Source: Bdellovibrionaceae bacterium UBA3535
Lineage (GTDB): Bacteria; Bdellovibrionota; Bdellovibrionia; Bdellovibrionales; UBA840
Reading direction: 5' to 3'
Length of the DNA stretch: 64,000 nucleotides
Assembly: GCA_002376845.1 (NCBI GenBank)
Contig: DFOS01000022.1
Span: forward strand, 1-64,000
The notes beneath the pieces were generated by a model. It was given only the letters and a program-made list of their open reading frames with translations, had not been told where the DNA came from and did no database searches. Shown here piece by piece: positions 19,215 to 27,896 of the stretch (position 1 is the stretch's first letter; the number at the start of each line of letters is the position of its first letter). The position numbers and the translations under genes were made by a program.

Positions 19215-19246
19215 CCTTCCACAGGCGCTAGCCGAGGACCGTGGCA
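19215..19246. repeat. REP-like 32-bp repeat, copy 1
   Basis: 32 bases identical at 31 positions to copy 2 (19279-19310), in the same orientation, 64 bases apart. The core GGCGCTAGCC can fold with a 4-base loop. GC-rich in an AT-rich intergenic gap between the OPT gene and the ABC permease. Confidence 0.7.
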
Positions 19247-19261
19247 TTCCTTCTTCATCGA

Positions 19262-19322
19262 GAAAATAAAATTTGCCACCTTCCGCAGGCGCTAGCCGAG
19301 GACCGTGGCAAAATTTATTTTC
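19262..19322 (-). terminator. Large stem-loop after the ABC permease, possible terminator
   Basis: An 18-bp stem with one mismatch closes a 25-base loop that contains the REP-like core. It begins six bases after the permease stop in the minus direction. There is no long clean T-run, so it may protect the mRNA 3' end rather than terminate transcription. Confidence 0.5.
19279..19310. repeat. REP-like 32-bp repeat, copy 2
   Basis: Second copy of the 32-base repeat, one mismatch (G for A) to copy 1. It forms the tip of a large stem-loop: 19262-19279 pairs with 19305-19322 at 17 of 18 positions. Confidence 0.7.
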
Positions 19323-19327
19323 GAGAA

Positions 19328-20128
19328 TTACCAGCGCGTATAATGCCCCCGATGAATGGACCGCAATGCTAGAGCCAATAAGAAAAACATACTAATGACC
19401 AATACCAACAAAGCTTTTGGAGCGGATACATCCGAAACCCCAATCAGGCCATAGCGGACACCATTGATGAAGTAAAGTAGCGGATTGAATTCTGATAGCT
19501 GGCGCCAAAATGGATGCAAAATATCTATGGAGTAAAACACACCGCCCAAATAGGTTAGCGGCAAGAGAATGAAGGCGCTTACCGCTGACATTTGATCAAA
19601 ATTTCTCGCCCAAAAAGAAACGGAAATCCCTAGAAAAGCAAAGGAGACGCCGCCGATTATCAAGAAAGCCAAAAGGTAGATGGCCGAATGTGGAAATAAG
19701 AAGCCCGCCTCTTGAACGTAGTAAAATATACTGCCCACAATATACGTAATAACTCCCACCAACAAACCGCGGGACAAACCACCAAAAGCATAGGCCCAAA
19801 CAATTTGTATGGGACTTAGTGGAACGGTTCTCAAATCTTGCAGGTCACCATGAAATTTCGAGGTCACAATGGAGGATGCTGTATTCTGATAGGCGTTATT
19901 CAATACCGACATCATAATCAAACCTGGTATCAAAAAAGCCAAATAGGAATATTCACTATCCATATTGATACTGCGGCCTAAACTAACCCCAAAAATTAAC
20001 AAATACAAAAATGAGTTAATGACAGGAGTAAATATGGTTTGTCCGATTACTCGAACAAAGCGCCCCACTTCTTTTTTGTACAAAAACCAAAACGGCAAAA
20101 AAACAGAGGGTTTATTCATGATTTCCAT
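19328..20128 (-). CDS. ABC-2 type transporter permease
   Basis: 266 residues with six membrane segments and the ABC-2 export pattern, including FLIPGLIMMSVLNNAYQN, the DLRTVPLSPIQIVWAY block and the PLTYLGGVFYS segment near the C-terminus. It resembles YadH. The start may be the ATG at 20119, three codons in. It overlaps the ATPase gene by 17 bases. The exported substrate is unknown; similar pairs often handle polysaccharide, drug or lipid substrates. Confidence 0.88.
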   Translation of the reverse strand: MEIMNKPSVFLPFWFLYKKEVGRFVRVIGQTIFTPVINSFLYLLIFGVSLGRSINMDSEYSYLAFLIPGLIMMSVLNNAYQNTASSIVTSKFHGDLQDLRTVPLSPIQIVWAYAFGGLSRGLLVGVITYIVGSIFYYVQEAGFLFPHSAIYLLAFLIIGGVSFAFLGISVSFWARNFDQMSAVSAFILLPLTYLGGVFYSIDILHPFWRQLSEFNPLLYFINGVRYGLIGVSDVSAPKALLVLVISMFFLLALALRSIHRGHYTRW

Positions 20129-21020
20129 CTCCTAGCACCCGCAAAAAGGCATCTTCCAATTTGCCTTCACGAACTTTGAAATCTTTGATGTCTTTAATAT
20201 CAATTTGCACATTGGATAAGAAGCCACCAAAATCCATATTGGATGGTACGCGAAAGTAGTTGATCACCCCTTCTTTTCTAAGAAAATAAGGATTCTTTGT
20301 CATGTCTACTTTTTCATTGGCTAGTTCCAATTCAAATTCTTTTTCGGTAAAATCTTTAATGATATCTCGAGTCTTTCCTAAACGTAAAAGTTCACCATGA
20401 TTGATAATGCCCACACGGTCACAAAGACATTCTGCCTCTTCTAAATAGTGGGTCGTTAGCAGTATGGTACATCCATTGCGATTAAGCTCGCGCACAAAAT
20501 CCCATAGAGAATTACGCAATTCTATATCCACCCCAGCTGTTGGCTCATCCAGTAAAAGTAGCTTTGGCTTATGAACTAAGGCCTTACATATTAGCAAGCG
20601 GCGTTTCATGCCGCCTGATAATTGCGAAACTTTTTTATTTCTATGTGGGTATAGCCCCATATTATGCAATAAATAGTCAATATGCTCCTGATTGTTAGAA
20701 ATACCATAATAGCCTGACAAAAAATTGAGAATTTCATTCACAGTAAAAAAACCATGACTTACAATCTCTTGCGGAACGACTCCCAAAAGGCGTTTGGTAA
20801 GAAGGTTGCTTCTTGCCACCTTACTGCCAAATACTTTTACCTCACCGCTACTGGCCTCAATCAAAGTGGTGATAATGGAGATCAAAGTCGTTTTACCGGA
20901 GCCATTTGGACCTAGTAGACCAAATATCTCTCCTTCATCTAAGGTAAAACTTAAGTTATTAAGAGCTAGTGGCCCTTTTTCATATTGTTTTGTTAAACTT
21001 TCTACTTCCAATGCGTGCAT
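20112..21020 (-). CDS. ABC transporter ATP-binding protein
   Basis: 302 residues with Walker A GPNGSGKTT, Q-loop PQEI, signature QLSGGMKRRL, Walker B LLLLDEPTAGVD and the switch histidine in LLTTHYLEEAE, plus a C-terminal extension typical of YadG/DrrA-like exporters. Its ATG overlaps the stop of the second TPM gene (TGATG), so the exporter is part of the lemA-TPM operon. Confidence 0.92.
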   Translation of the reverse strand: MHALEVESLTKQYEKGPLALNNLSFTLDEGEIFGLLGPNGSGKTTLISIITTLIEASSGEVKVFGSKVARSNLLTKRLLGVVPQEIVSHGFFTVNEILNFLSGYYGISNNQEHIDYLLHNMGLYPHRNKKVSQLSGGMKRRLLICKALVHKPKLLLLDEPTAGVDIELRNSLWDFVRELNRNGCTILLTTHYLEEAECLCDRVGIINHGELLRLGKTRDIIKDFTEKEFELELANEKVDMTKNPYFLRKEGVINYFRVPSNMDFGGFLSNVQIDIKDIKDFKVREGKLEDAFLRVLGDGNHE

Positions 21021-21697
21021 CAGGTATCCTTTAAATGTAATTGATTCTTCACTTCATCCTCATCGCATTCCGTTTTGGGAAACTCTTTTGCTAAATCCCC
21101 TGTCACAGCATGAATCGTATCCGTGAATGCCGTCTGCATATTTTTTGCCTTCGCATTCTGAATATAGACATCCAAGAATTCGGCAATACGTTCCTCATCT
21201 AGTCGATTAAAGATTTTCTTGTCACCATATAGAATCACCAAATGCTCGCGCAAAAAACCATAAATTAAAAAAGACTCCTTTTTTTTCGTTTGAAATTCTT
21301 TTGTCAAAGAAAAGTCATTCTTTACCTTTGCATAAGCAAAAATCTGATACAGGCCTTTGGGTAAAATTGGATAGGGAAAGTACCAAAACAGGTAGTAAAA
21401 TATTGCATAAAGCACCAAGAGGCTTAGTATTTGAAAATAAATTGGATTCCACCACAAATCGTACAAGCGAAATACCACAGAAGAAAAAAAGAAGGTTAAG
21501 GTCAGAGAAGGAATAAAGGCCAATACAGCTTTTAAGAGTTTTAGGTAATAAATATCCCCCAAACCAGCCGCAGCAGATTTTTCAAGCACCGGGATGATTT
21601 CCACATTGGTTTGCTTCTCCGCCTTGGTTACTGCTGCCGATATGGCTTTTAAGTCCTCGGCATTCAACACCTTATCATACCAGTTACCACGAGCCAC
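21020..21697 (-). CDS. TPM-domain protein with two membrane segments
   Basis: 225 residues. The N-terminal part (VLNAEDLKAISAAVTKAEKQ, then NVEIIPVLEKSAA) resembles the start of a TPM domain. Two membrane segments follow (FIPSLTLTFFFSSVVF; LSLLVLYAIFYYLFWYF), then a cytoplasmic half with LIYGFLREHLVILYGDKK. I chose GTG at 21697, which overlaps the previous stop and follows GGAGG. The frame is open 33 codons further, but that stretch is only the shadow of the upstream glycine-rich tail. Confidence 0.8.
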   Translation of the reverse strand: MARGNWYDKVLNAEDLKAISAAVTKAEKQTNVEIIPVLEKSAAAGLGDIYYLKLLKAVLAFIPSLTLTFFFSSVVFRLYDLWWNPIYFQILSLLVLYAIFYYLFWYFPYPILPKGLYQIFAYAKVKNDFSLTKEFQTKKKESFLIYGFLREHLVILYGDKKIFNRLDEERIAEFLDVYIQNAKAKNMQTAFTDTIHAVTGDLAKEFPKTECDEDEVKNQLHLKDT

Positions 21698-22394
21698 TAG
21701 CGCCTCCTCCGGCAAAACCGCCGCCGCCCCCGCCGAAGCCGCCGCCAAAGCCACCACCGCCAAAGCCGCCGCGGCCAAAACCACTACTACCACCAAGTAG
21801 AATGCTGCCGCCCAAAATGGAATTGCGCCTTTGCGAAAACCGAATTCGATTTAAAAATAGTACCAGCAGACAAAAAACTATAAAAAGCGTGTTGGATGTG
21901 CGCTTGGCACTTTTATTTAATGATTTAGGTCCCGCTGGGAGCTGACTTAGATCCATCGGCAGGTAAGTTAAAGTTTTGCTTAAACCCGAATGCAAGCCGC
22001 TAGAAAAATCTCCGCGGCGAAAATACGGTAAAATCTGATCACTGATAATTTGCTTAGCTCTTGCATCTGGAATATCGCCTTCCAGGCCACGTCCCACTTC
22101 GATGCGAACCTTTTTTTCTTTTAAGGCAACTAGAAAAAGCAAGCCCAAATCCGAGCCTTTCTTGCCCAATTGCCACTTGTCCACAATTTGAATGGAGGCG
22201 CCTTCTATGCTCTCGCCTTGCAAATCCGGCAGAGTCAAAACCGCGATTTGTACGTCTTCATTCTTATTGATTTGCTGCAATACCGGCGTCCAATAATCTT
22301 TAAAACTCGCATTCAAAACCCCCGCCTGATCCATAACGGGAGCACGAAGATCCGGTACTTGAAAGGCAAAGGCTAGAGATAAAAATAGAATCAT
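21684..22394 (-). CDS. TPM-domain protein (YgcG family) with glycine-rich tail
   Basis: 236 residues: signal peptide, a TPM domain (VMDQAGVLN, EDVQIAVLTLPDLQG, GLLFLVALKEKKVRIEVGRG, ISDQILPYFRRGDF), one membrane segment (LFIVFCLLVLFLNR) and a C-terminal run of GGFGGG units. It matches the TPM_phosphatase-type proteins regularly found beside lemA. Start and stop overlap both neighbours. Probably inner-membrane with a periplasmic TPM domain; the function is unknown. Confidence 0.9.
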   Translation of the reverse strand: MILFLSLAFAFQVPDLRAPVMDQAGVLNASFKDYWTPVLQQINKNEDVQIAVLTLPDLQGESIEGASIQIVDKWQLGKKGSDLGLLFLVALKEKKVRIEVGRGLEGDIPDARAKQIISDQILPYFRRGDFSSGLHSGLSKTLTYLPMDLSQLPAGPKSLNKSAKRTSNTLFIVFCLLVLFLNRIRFSQRRNSILGGSILLGGSSGFGRGGFGGGGFGGGFGGGGGGFAGGGASGSW

Positions 22395-22966
22395 AGATCA
22401 ATCTCAGGGGCTTGTTTGTTTTGCTCTTCATTGGGGTCTTCCCACTGCGGCATTTTATCAAACTTGTAGACTAGAGAATTTGTCCATGAAGTGGGAGGCA
22501 CCGTAACCAAATTATTAAATTGTTTCACACTTTCGATATAGCGATTGCGGGCTACAGCAATTCGGTTCTCACTACCTTCAAGTTGTGCTTGAAGGTCGCG
22601 AAAGTTTTGATTCGACTTTAATTCGGGATACCTTTCTACGGTGACAAGCAATCGGGATAAAGCGCCGCTTAATTGTGACTGGGCCTTGTTAAATGCTTGC
22701 AAATTCTTAGCATTCAAATTGTCCGCGTTGAGATTCATGGAACTTGCCTTGGCTCTCGCATTGACTACGGCTTCAAGGGTTTCCTTTTCATGCTCCGCAT
22801 AGGACTTCACCACTTTTACCAAATTGGGAATCAAGTCGGCTCGACGCTTGTACTGATTGTTAATTTCTGCAACCTTGGCTTCCGTTTCATTTTTTGCTTG
22901 GGGTATGGACTGAATACCGCAAGCGGTGAATTGCAAAGCAAACGCTATGATTAAAATCTTCTTCAT
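22391..22966 (-). CDS. lemA: LemA family lipoprotein
   Basis: 191 residues with a lipobox-like start (FALQFTACG, lipidated Cys16) followed by the LemA core: NNQYKRRADLIPNLVKVVK, YAEHEKETLEAVVNAR, LLVTVERYPELKSN and EGSENRIAVARNRY. LemA proteins are helical-bundle membrane proteins of uncertain role. Only 9 bases separate it from prfC and it overlaps the first TPM gene by ATGA. Confidence 0.93.
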   Translation of the reverse strand: MKKILIIAFALQFTACGIQSIPQAKNETEAKVAEINNQYKRRADLIPNLVKVVKSYAEHEKETLEAVVNARAKASSMNLNADNLNAKNLQAFNKAQSQLSGALSRLLVTVERYPELKSNQNFRDLQAQLEGSENRIAVARNRYIESVKQFNNLVTVPPTSWTNSLVYKFDKMPQWEDPNEEQNKQAPEIDL

Positions 22967-22975
22967 TTTCGACTC

Positions 22976-24580
22976 CTACCTTGTGGGTTGAATGGACGTA
23001 GCAAAAACCACATCGGGGTTTTCTCTTTCTGCCCAATTCAAATCCCATTCTTTTTCTAATAAAACGACCTTCTCATCGTACATATCCACAACGTTGAGCA
23101 TAGAACCCTTAATCTCCCCAGTATAGGCCTCCCCCTCTTTGGTTCGGGGCCAGCGTGCTACTGAGTGAGAGGTGCGCTCCAGTTTCACAGATATATTGTA
23201 CTCTTCCTGCATGCGGTGAAGCATCACTTCAAATTGCAACTCCCCCACAACCCCGATGATGGGATCTTGCCAGCCAACTGAGGGCTGCATAAAAAGTTGA
23301 ATGCTACCTTCTTCGGAAAACTGTCTTAAAGCTTTTTCCAAATGTTTTTTCTTGCCCATATCTTGCAAACGAATTTTCGCAAAAAATTCGGGGCTAAATC
23401 TTGGGATAGCGCCAAAAGCTACTTTCTTGCCCGTGGTCACATTATCCCCAACGCGCAAATTGCCCGTATCATTCACTCCCACAATGTCGCCCGCATAGGC
23501 CTCATCTAAGGTTACTCGCTCATCGGCAAAAAATTGATTGGAATAGGCCAGACGAATTTCTCTGCCCAAACGCATATGTTTGACTTTCATGCCACGTTCA
23601 AATTTGCCCGAGCAAATGCGAATATAAGCCACCCGGTCGCGGTGACGTTTGTCCATATTGGCCTGCACCTTAAAGACAAAACCGCTAAAATCCTTGCTAC
23701 AAGGATCTAAGTCCTCGCCAAAGGATTTTCTTGGCACTGGCCCCGGGGCGTAGCTTTCAAAAATATCCATAAAATTGGTAACGCCATAATCATATTTTGC
23801 AGAACCCCAAGTAAGCGGGCTAACCTTGCCGCTCAATACATCTTCTGGGGCCAAGTTTTCCATGGTGGCATCCACAAGCTCCACCTCTTCGCGAAATTCG
23901 GCAAGTACATCGGGCTCGACTTTCTCATCTAATATGGGGTCATTAAAATCACTTACGGCATAGTCCTCAGTATGGAGCTCTCCATTCAGCATTTTCGAAG
24001 CATAGACGCGTTTTTCGTGGCGATGATAAAGTCCGTAAAAACGCGAACCAATGCCAATGGGCCAAGTAATGGGATAGCAGGACATTTTCAGTGTAGACTC
24101 CACCTCATCCATTAGCTCTAAGGGCACCTTCCCCTCGCGGTCCACTTTGTTGACGAAGGTAAAGATTGGAAGATGTCGATAGCGACAAACCTCATACAGT
24201 TTTTTGGTTTGCGCCTCCACCCCTTTGGCCACATCAATCAACATCACGGCCGAATCGGCTGCGGTCAATGTGCGGTAGGTATCTTCCGAAAAGTCTTTGT
24301 GGCCAGGAGTATCGAGCAAATTCACATGCTTGCCCCTATATTCGTACTGCATAACCGAGGAGGTAATGGAGATGCCGCGCTCTTGCTCCATGCTCATCCA
24401 ATCGGAGGTGGCAGCTTTCGCCGTGGCCTTACCTTTTACCTCGCCAGCTTCGTGAATGGCACCGCCGTGATAAAGGAGCTTTTCGGTTAAGGTTGTTTTA
24501 CCAGCATCGGGGTGAGAGATGATCGCAAAAGTACGACGCCTTTGTATCTCATCAGCAAGTTTTTTTGTCATGAGCGGCAA
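22976..24580 (-). CDS. prfC: Peptide chain release factor 3
   Basis: 534-residue translational GTPase that recycles RF1/RF2. G1 is HPDAGKTTLTEKLL, G3 is DTPGHKDFSEDTYR, G4 is NKVDREG; WMSMEQERGISITSSV is the switch I region. Domains II and III have the usual length. It is the first gene of the run that continues with lemA. Confidence 0.96.
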   Translation of the reverse strand: MPLMTKKLADEIQRRRTFAIISHPDAGKTTLTEKLLYHGGAIHEAGEVKGKATAKAATSDWMSMEQERGISITSSVMQYEYRGKHVNLLDTPGHKDFSEDTYRTLTAADSAVMLIDVAKGVEAQTKKLYEVCRYRHLPIFTFVNKVDREGKVPLELMDEVESTLKMSCYPITWPIGIGSRFYGLYHRHEKRVYASKMLNGELHTEDYAVSDFNDPILDEKVEPDVLAEFREEVELVDATMENLAPEDVLSGKVSPLTWGSAKYDYGVTNFMDIFESYAPGPVPRKSFGEDLDPCSKDFSGFVFKVQANMDKRHRDRVAYIRICSGKFERGMKVKHMRLGREIRLAYSNQFFADERVTLDEAYAGDIVGVNDTGNLRVGDNVTTGKKVAFGAIPRFSPEFFAKIRLQDMGKKKHLEKALRQFSEEGSIQLFMQPSVGWQDPIIGVVGELQFEVMLHRMQEEYNISVKLERTSHSVARWPRTKEGEAYTGEIKGSMLNVVDMYDEKVVLLEKEWDLNWAERENPDVVFATSIQPTR

Positions 24581-24633
24581 ATTAGCAGAGAAAGCGGGTG
24601 CAAGCTATGGCGCCTTAGCAGATGCGCGCCGCA

Positions 24634-24969
24634 CTACAAATCGATGCGGCTGGTCTCTTCTACTTGTATGCTTAAAGGAGAGTCGATAAAGCCAGGCTTT
24701 GACTCCTTCACAATGATTAAAAAAGTGGAATGCCCCTTGGAATGCACACCGCTTACGCGGCAAAAACCCACTTCCGGACGATAAGAGTAGGCGGAAAAAC
24801 AGCGCAAATTCTCATCCAAAGTGATATCCTCCGCAATGGCCCGAAAACCGTAAAAGGCCCGTGGCAATTCCTGTAAGACGTAATCCTTCACTTCTTGGTC
24901 GGCCGGGTGGATGCCCGCCTGTAAAAATGGGCTTACGAATAATAAATATACAAACGTGAAAATCTTCAT
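24634..24969 (-). CDS. Small exported protein of unknown function
   Basis: About 111 residues with a clear signal peptide (MKIFTFVYLLFVSPFLQAG). The mature part has two cysteines and ends in beta-rich sequence (STFLIIVKES). I take the ATG at 24969 because the signal peptide begins there; the frame is open four codons earlier. No family is recognised. Confidence 0.6.
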   Translation of the reverse strand: MKIFTFVYLLFVSPFLQAGIHPADQEVKDYVLQELPRAFYGFRAIAEDITLDENLRCFSAYSYRPEVGFCRVSGVHSKGHSTFLIIVKESKPGFIDSPLSIQVEETSRIDL

Positions 24970-25092
24970 GTCCCTTAGCATGCTGAAAAAGCCTCCCCTT
25001 GTAAAAGATCATTTTTTTATAGCAGTGATAGCTTTTTTGTATCATGCAAAGTGGGGGCCAAGCTCTAGGGAGGCACATCTTGGATCTTATAT

Positions 25093-25122
25093 CCGGTAAT
25101 AGGACTGAATCCTATTACTCGG
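25093..25122. other. Perfect 9-bp palindrome in the gap before the metalloprotease gene end
   Basis: GTAATAGGA (25096-25104) and TCCTATTAC (25110-25118) flank a 5-base loop, and short CCG/CGG arms extend it. There is no T-run on either strand. It could be an mRNA-end hairpin for the metalloprotease transcript or a protein-binding site. The surrounding 171-base gap shows nothing else. Confidence 0.4.
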
Positions 25123-25152
25123 ACAACAGAAGACAATGACTCATGGACAAGC

Positions 25153-27738
25153 TTAGATGGGCTCGATTTTTACCCTGGTTTTCAAGGCGTTGAAAATCTG
25201 CTGGTTTTCAAAATACCATTGGCGCAAATCCTGTGGTAACTTCTCTGGCTCAAGATCCTCAAACTTTTTCCCTGCAAGACCACTATCTAGAAGTTCTTGC
25301 ATCTCTTGTTTCAAACGATGGTTCTGCATAAAGCCCCAATCTGGATTGCGCGAGCGACCCTTTCGCAAAAGATTTGCTGCCATTTTTCGAATCTTTGGGT
25401 TGTAAGTAAAAGTCGGCACGGAAATGGGAAGAATTTTATTCTCTTTGTCTGTTATGGAAGACACCAAGTCTTCACCACTTGTAGACAGCAAGTAGTGCCT
25501 AGCTTGCTCCTCTAGCAAATCCGCAAAGTCTTCTGAAAGTTCAGTATTCGCCAAATTGGTAGCTTGGTTCAATTGCTCTAGATACAACCGGCGCGCCGCT
25601 TTATCCAATTGTTCGTAAAACAAGGCGGCTCTTGCCAAAATAATATCTAGGTCTTCCTGATTAAACTCGTAGCCATTGCCACCAGGCCCTTTGCCCTTAC
25701 GGTTTTCTTCTTTAAGTAATAAGGTTTTAAATTTTTGAAACTCTGATTCTCCAAAGTTCTCTGGTAAGGGCTGGATAAGAGCTCGCAAACCACCAGTGGA
25801 CAGAATATCTGCTTCAGCCGCTCCGAAATTGGCTTGGCGAACCACCGCTTGATTTAATTCATCCACCACATCATAGGATCGATGGACGCTGAGTAGCTTG
25901 GTTTCTTTACTTAGAAGTTCCATGACCGTGCCCGCTTTGGCTAGCAATTGCATGGCCTCCGCCTTGGGCGACAAAAAGACCTCCGTCAAGGCAAGCTTGC
26001 GATAGCCCTTTTGCGGATCTTTAGCATGAACAAAGGCTTCCAATGTTCTTCTAGCCAAGGTCTTTTGCAAATTCTTTTGGCTATACTTCGCCTCTTCGGA
26101 TCGAGTGGAAAATAAATCAAAGCGTTGGCAATCAATGTATTTTTCTACGTGAGAGTCCGTACAAAACAAAGGAACCTCCGCCTTGGTGAATTCTTTGCCA
26201 TAGTATAGATGTTCAATGGCGACTTTATCATAAGGAAAGGCTGTCGTGTTTGGACTACGCATAAGATTTCCCATCATGGCCGATTCTTCAAACGCATTGT
26301 ATTCCATGGTTGAGCTAGATGGTAAAAGCGTTTCCTCCACTTCAAAATCTTTGAAGTACTTCTCTACCAATGAATCGCGCTCATCGGCTCCATAAGTCAT
26401 ACCCAGCGAGCCAGCAAAATTATGTCTTAGTCCCAGTGTATGCCCTACCTCATGGGCTACCACTTCACGAATATAATCAGCCGAAATCTCGCGAATCTTT
26501 TCTTCATCTTCCAATTCCACCACTTTCGCTAAGGCTGCGGCCATACGCTCGCTTGGCTTTCTAAAGCAAAAAGCTTTTTGCTCAAAACCTTTTAGGGCAA
26601 TTCTTTGCTGCGTACCGGCTTCTTCCTTTAAAAGATTCAATAAACGCCTAGCGCGCTGCTTACCACTAAGAGCAAAAACAGAAGTAAACATTACCTGTGC
26701 GTTTTTAATTTCTCCTGTTCTGGGATCGGCCTGTGCATCTGCATAGGCAAAACCTGCAGTATCCCAATTTACCCATTGAATGACGTTGTAATCCGGATGC
26801 GGCGCCGTTACACCTTCGGGCGCATCCACCGCTCTTACCACCTCTTTACCAAAGGCTTTGTTCCAATAAAGGATTCCATCCCGCACGGCTTGTTTGTATT
26901 CTTCTGGTGTGTTGGCAGATATGGCAAAGTCAATTTTTTTAGTATGATCAAATTTCGTGGCCCATACATCTTTGGTACCATACTCGTTGTAGCGAGGGGC
27001 GGTTTCAAAATATCCCATGCGGCGAAAATTCGTGCTGCGGCTTGGCTGGAAATTTTCATTCGGTCTATAGGGTTCCAAATAATACCGCGTCTCCACCGGT
27101 ATTACTTGATTCTCCATACCTAATTGTGCGACTTGGCGAATAAAAAGCCTGTTGTCTTTTTCATTCAAACTAGCCTCTTCAATAAAGCTAGACGTAACCG
27201 TGGCAGCTTGAAAATGTTCGGTAAAATTGGGGGCCGAGAAGTCCGTTGCATGCCAACCGCTAAACGTAAAGAGTCTAGACATTCCCTGATTAAAATCAAA
27301 GGTAATCAAATCATTTTCTTCTTGTAAAATTTTAAACTCCGCTAGGATGATCGAGGCAGGAATGTCCTCTCTAACAATATGACCGTCATTTGCCTCTAAC
27401 ATAAAAAGGCGATCCTCCACCTTTTTGAAGGCCACCACTCGCGATTTTTGATTGGAAAACATCGGAACGGGAGATTGTTGCAAAATATTCGAGCTAAGCA
27501 AAAACTCTTTTTCTAGCGCAGTTGATTTGATAGAGATCCTTGCTCGGTCCACAGCATGAATGAGCCCTTCCTGATTGACCACCTTTGCAGATTGAACTTG
27601 AAACGCCGTGTTCACCGCATCTGGCGCACGAACTTCTGGCCTAGAAGCATAGGGTCCAGAAGTAGAATCAGGAATGGGTGAACAAGAAAGAAGGAACAGT
27701 GAAAAAAATAAAAGTATACCATTGATTTTAGATAACAT
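25153..27738 (-). CDS. Exported zinc metalloprotease lipoprotein (DUF5117/DUF4953-like)
   Basis: 861 residues. The signal peptide ends in a lipobox (LFLLSCSP), so it is probably lipid-anchored. The metzincin-type zinc site VAHEVGHTLGLRHNF (HExxHxxGxxH) lies near residue 430. The upstream domain contains ANTPEEYKQAVRDGILYWNK and NVIQWVNWDT, as in the large bacterial zinc-dependent metalloproteases with DUF5117/DUF4953. Length is typical. GGGGAGGGG sits just before the ATG. Substrate unknown; in a predator or scavenger it could degrade envelope or prey proteins (inference). Confidence 0.87.
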   Translation of the reverse strand: MLSKINGILLFFSLFLLSCSPIPDSTSGPYASRPEVRAPDAVNTAFQVQSAKVVNQEGLIHAVDRARISIKSTALEKEFLLSSNILQQSPVPMFSNQKSRVVAFKKVEDRLFMLEANDGHIVREDIPASIILAEFKILQEENDLITFDFNQGMSRLFTFSGWHATDFSAPNFTEHFQAATVTSSFIEEASLNEKDNRLFIRQVAQLGMENQVIPVETRYYLEPYRPNENFQPSRSTNFRRMGYFETAPRYNEYGTKDVWATKFDHTKKIDFAISANTPEEYKQAVRDGILYWNKAFGKEVVRAVDAPEGVTAPHPDYNVIQWVNWDTAGFAYADAQADPRTGEIKNAQVMFTSVFALSGKQRARRLLNLLKEEAGTQQRIALKGFEQKAFCFRKPSERMAAALAKVVELEDEEKIREISADYIREVVAHEVGHTLGLRHNFAGSLGMTYGADERDSLVEKYFKDFEVEETLLPSSSTMEYNAFEESAMMGNLMRSPNTTAFPYDKVAIEHLYYGKEFTKAEVPLFCTDSHVEKYIDCQRFDLFSTRSEEAKYSQKNLQKTLARRTLEAFVHAKDPQKGYRKLALTEVFLSPKAEAMQLLAKAGTVMELLSKETKLLSVHRSYDVVDELNQAVVRQANFGAAEADILSTGGLRALIQPLPENFGESEFQKFKTLLLKEENRKGKGPGGNGYEFNQEDLDIILARAALFYEQLDKAARRLYLEQLNQATNLANTELSEDFADLLEEQARHYLLSTSGEDLVSSITDKENKILPISVPTFTYNPKIRKMAANLLRKGRSRNPDWGFMQNHRLKQEMQELLDSGLAGKKFEDLEPEKLPQDLRQWYFENQQIFNALKTRVKIEPI

Positions 27739-27896
27739 AACCCCTCCCCAGAAGCTGGCTAAGTTCTATCTAAAATTCAACTTACTTGCTAGTAGAGTGC
27801 TGCAAAGGGAGGTGATTTCACTTTATTATGCAGGGGCAAATTGTCACCTAAGCTAAAAACTTCCATCCATTGCTATAAACTGCGGCGATTATCGCT

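Noticed and set aside
21698..21796. N-terminal extension of the second TPM gene, rich in Val and Ala
   Set aside because: It is the frame shadow of the glycine-rich tail of the upstream gene; GTG at 21697 with GGAGG is the better start.
24812..25078. 88-codon minus-strand frame
   Set aside because: Overlaps the exported protein at 24634-24969, which has a clear signal peptide.
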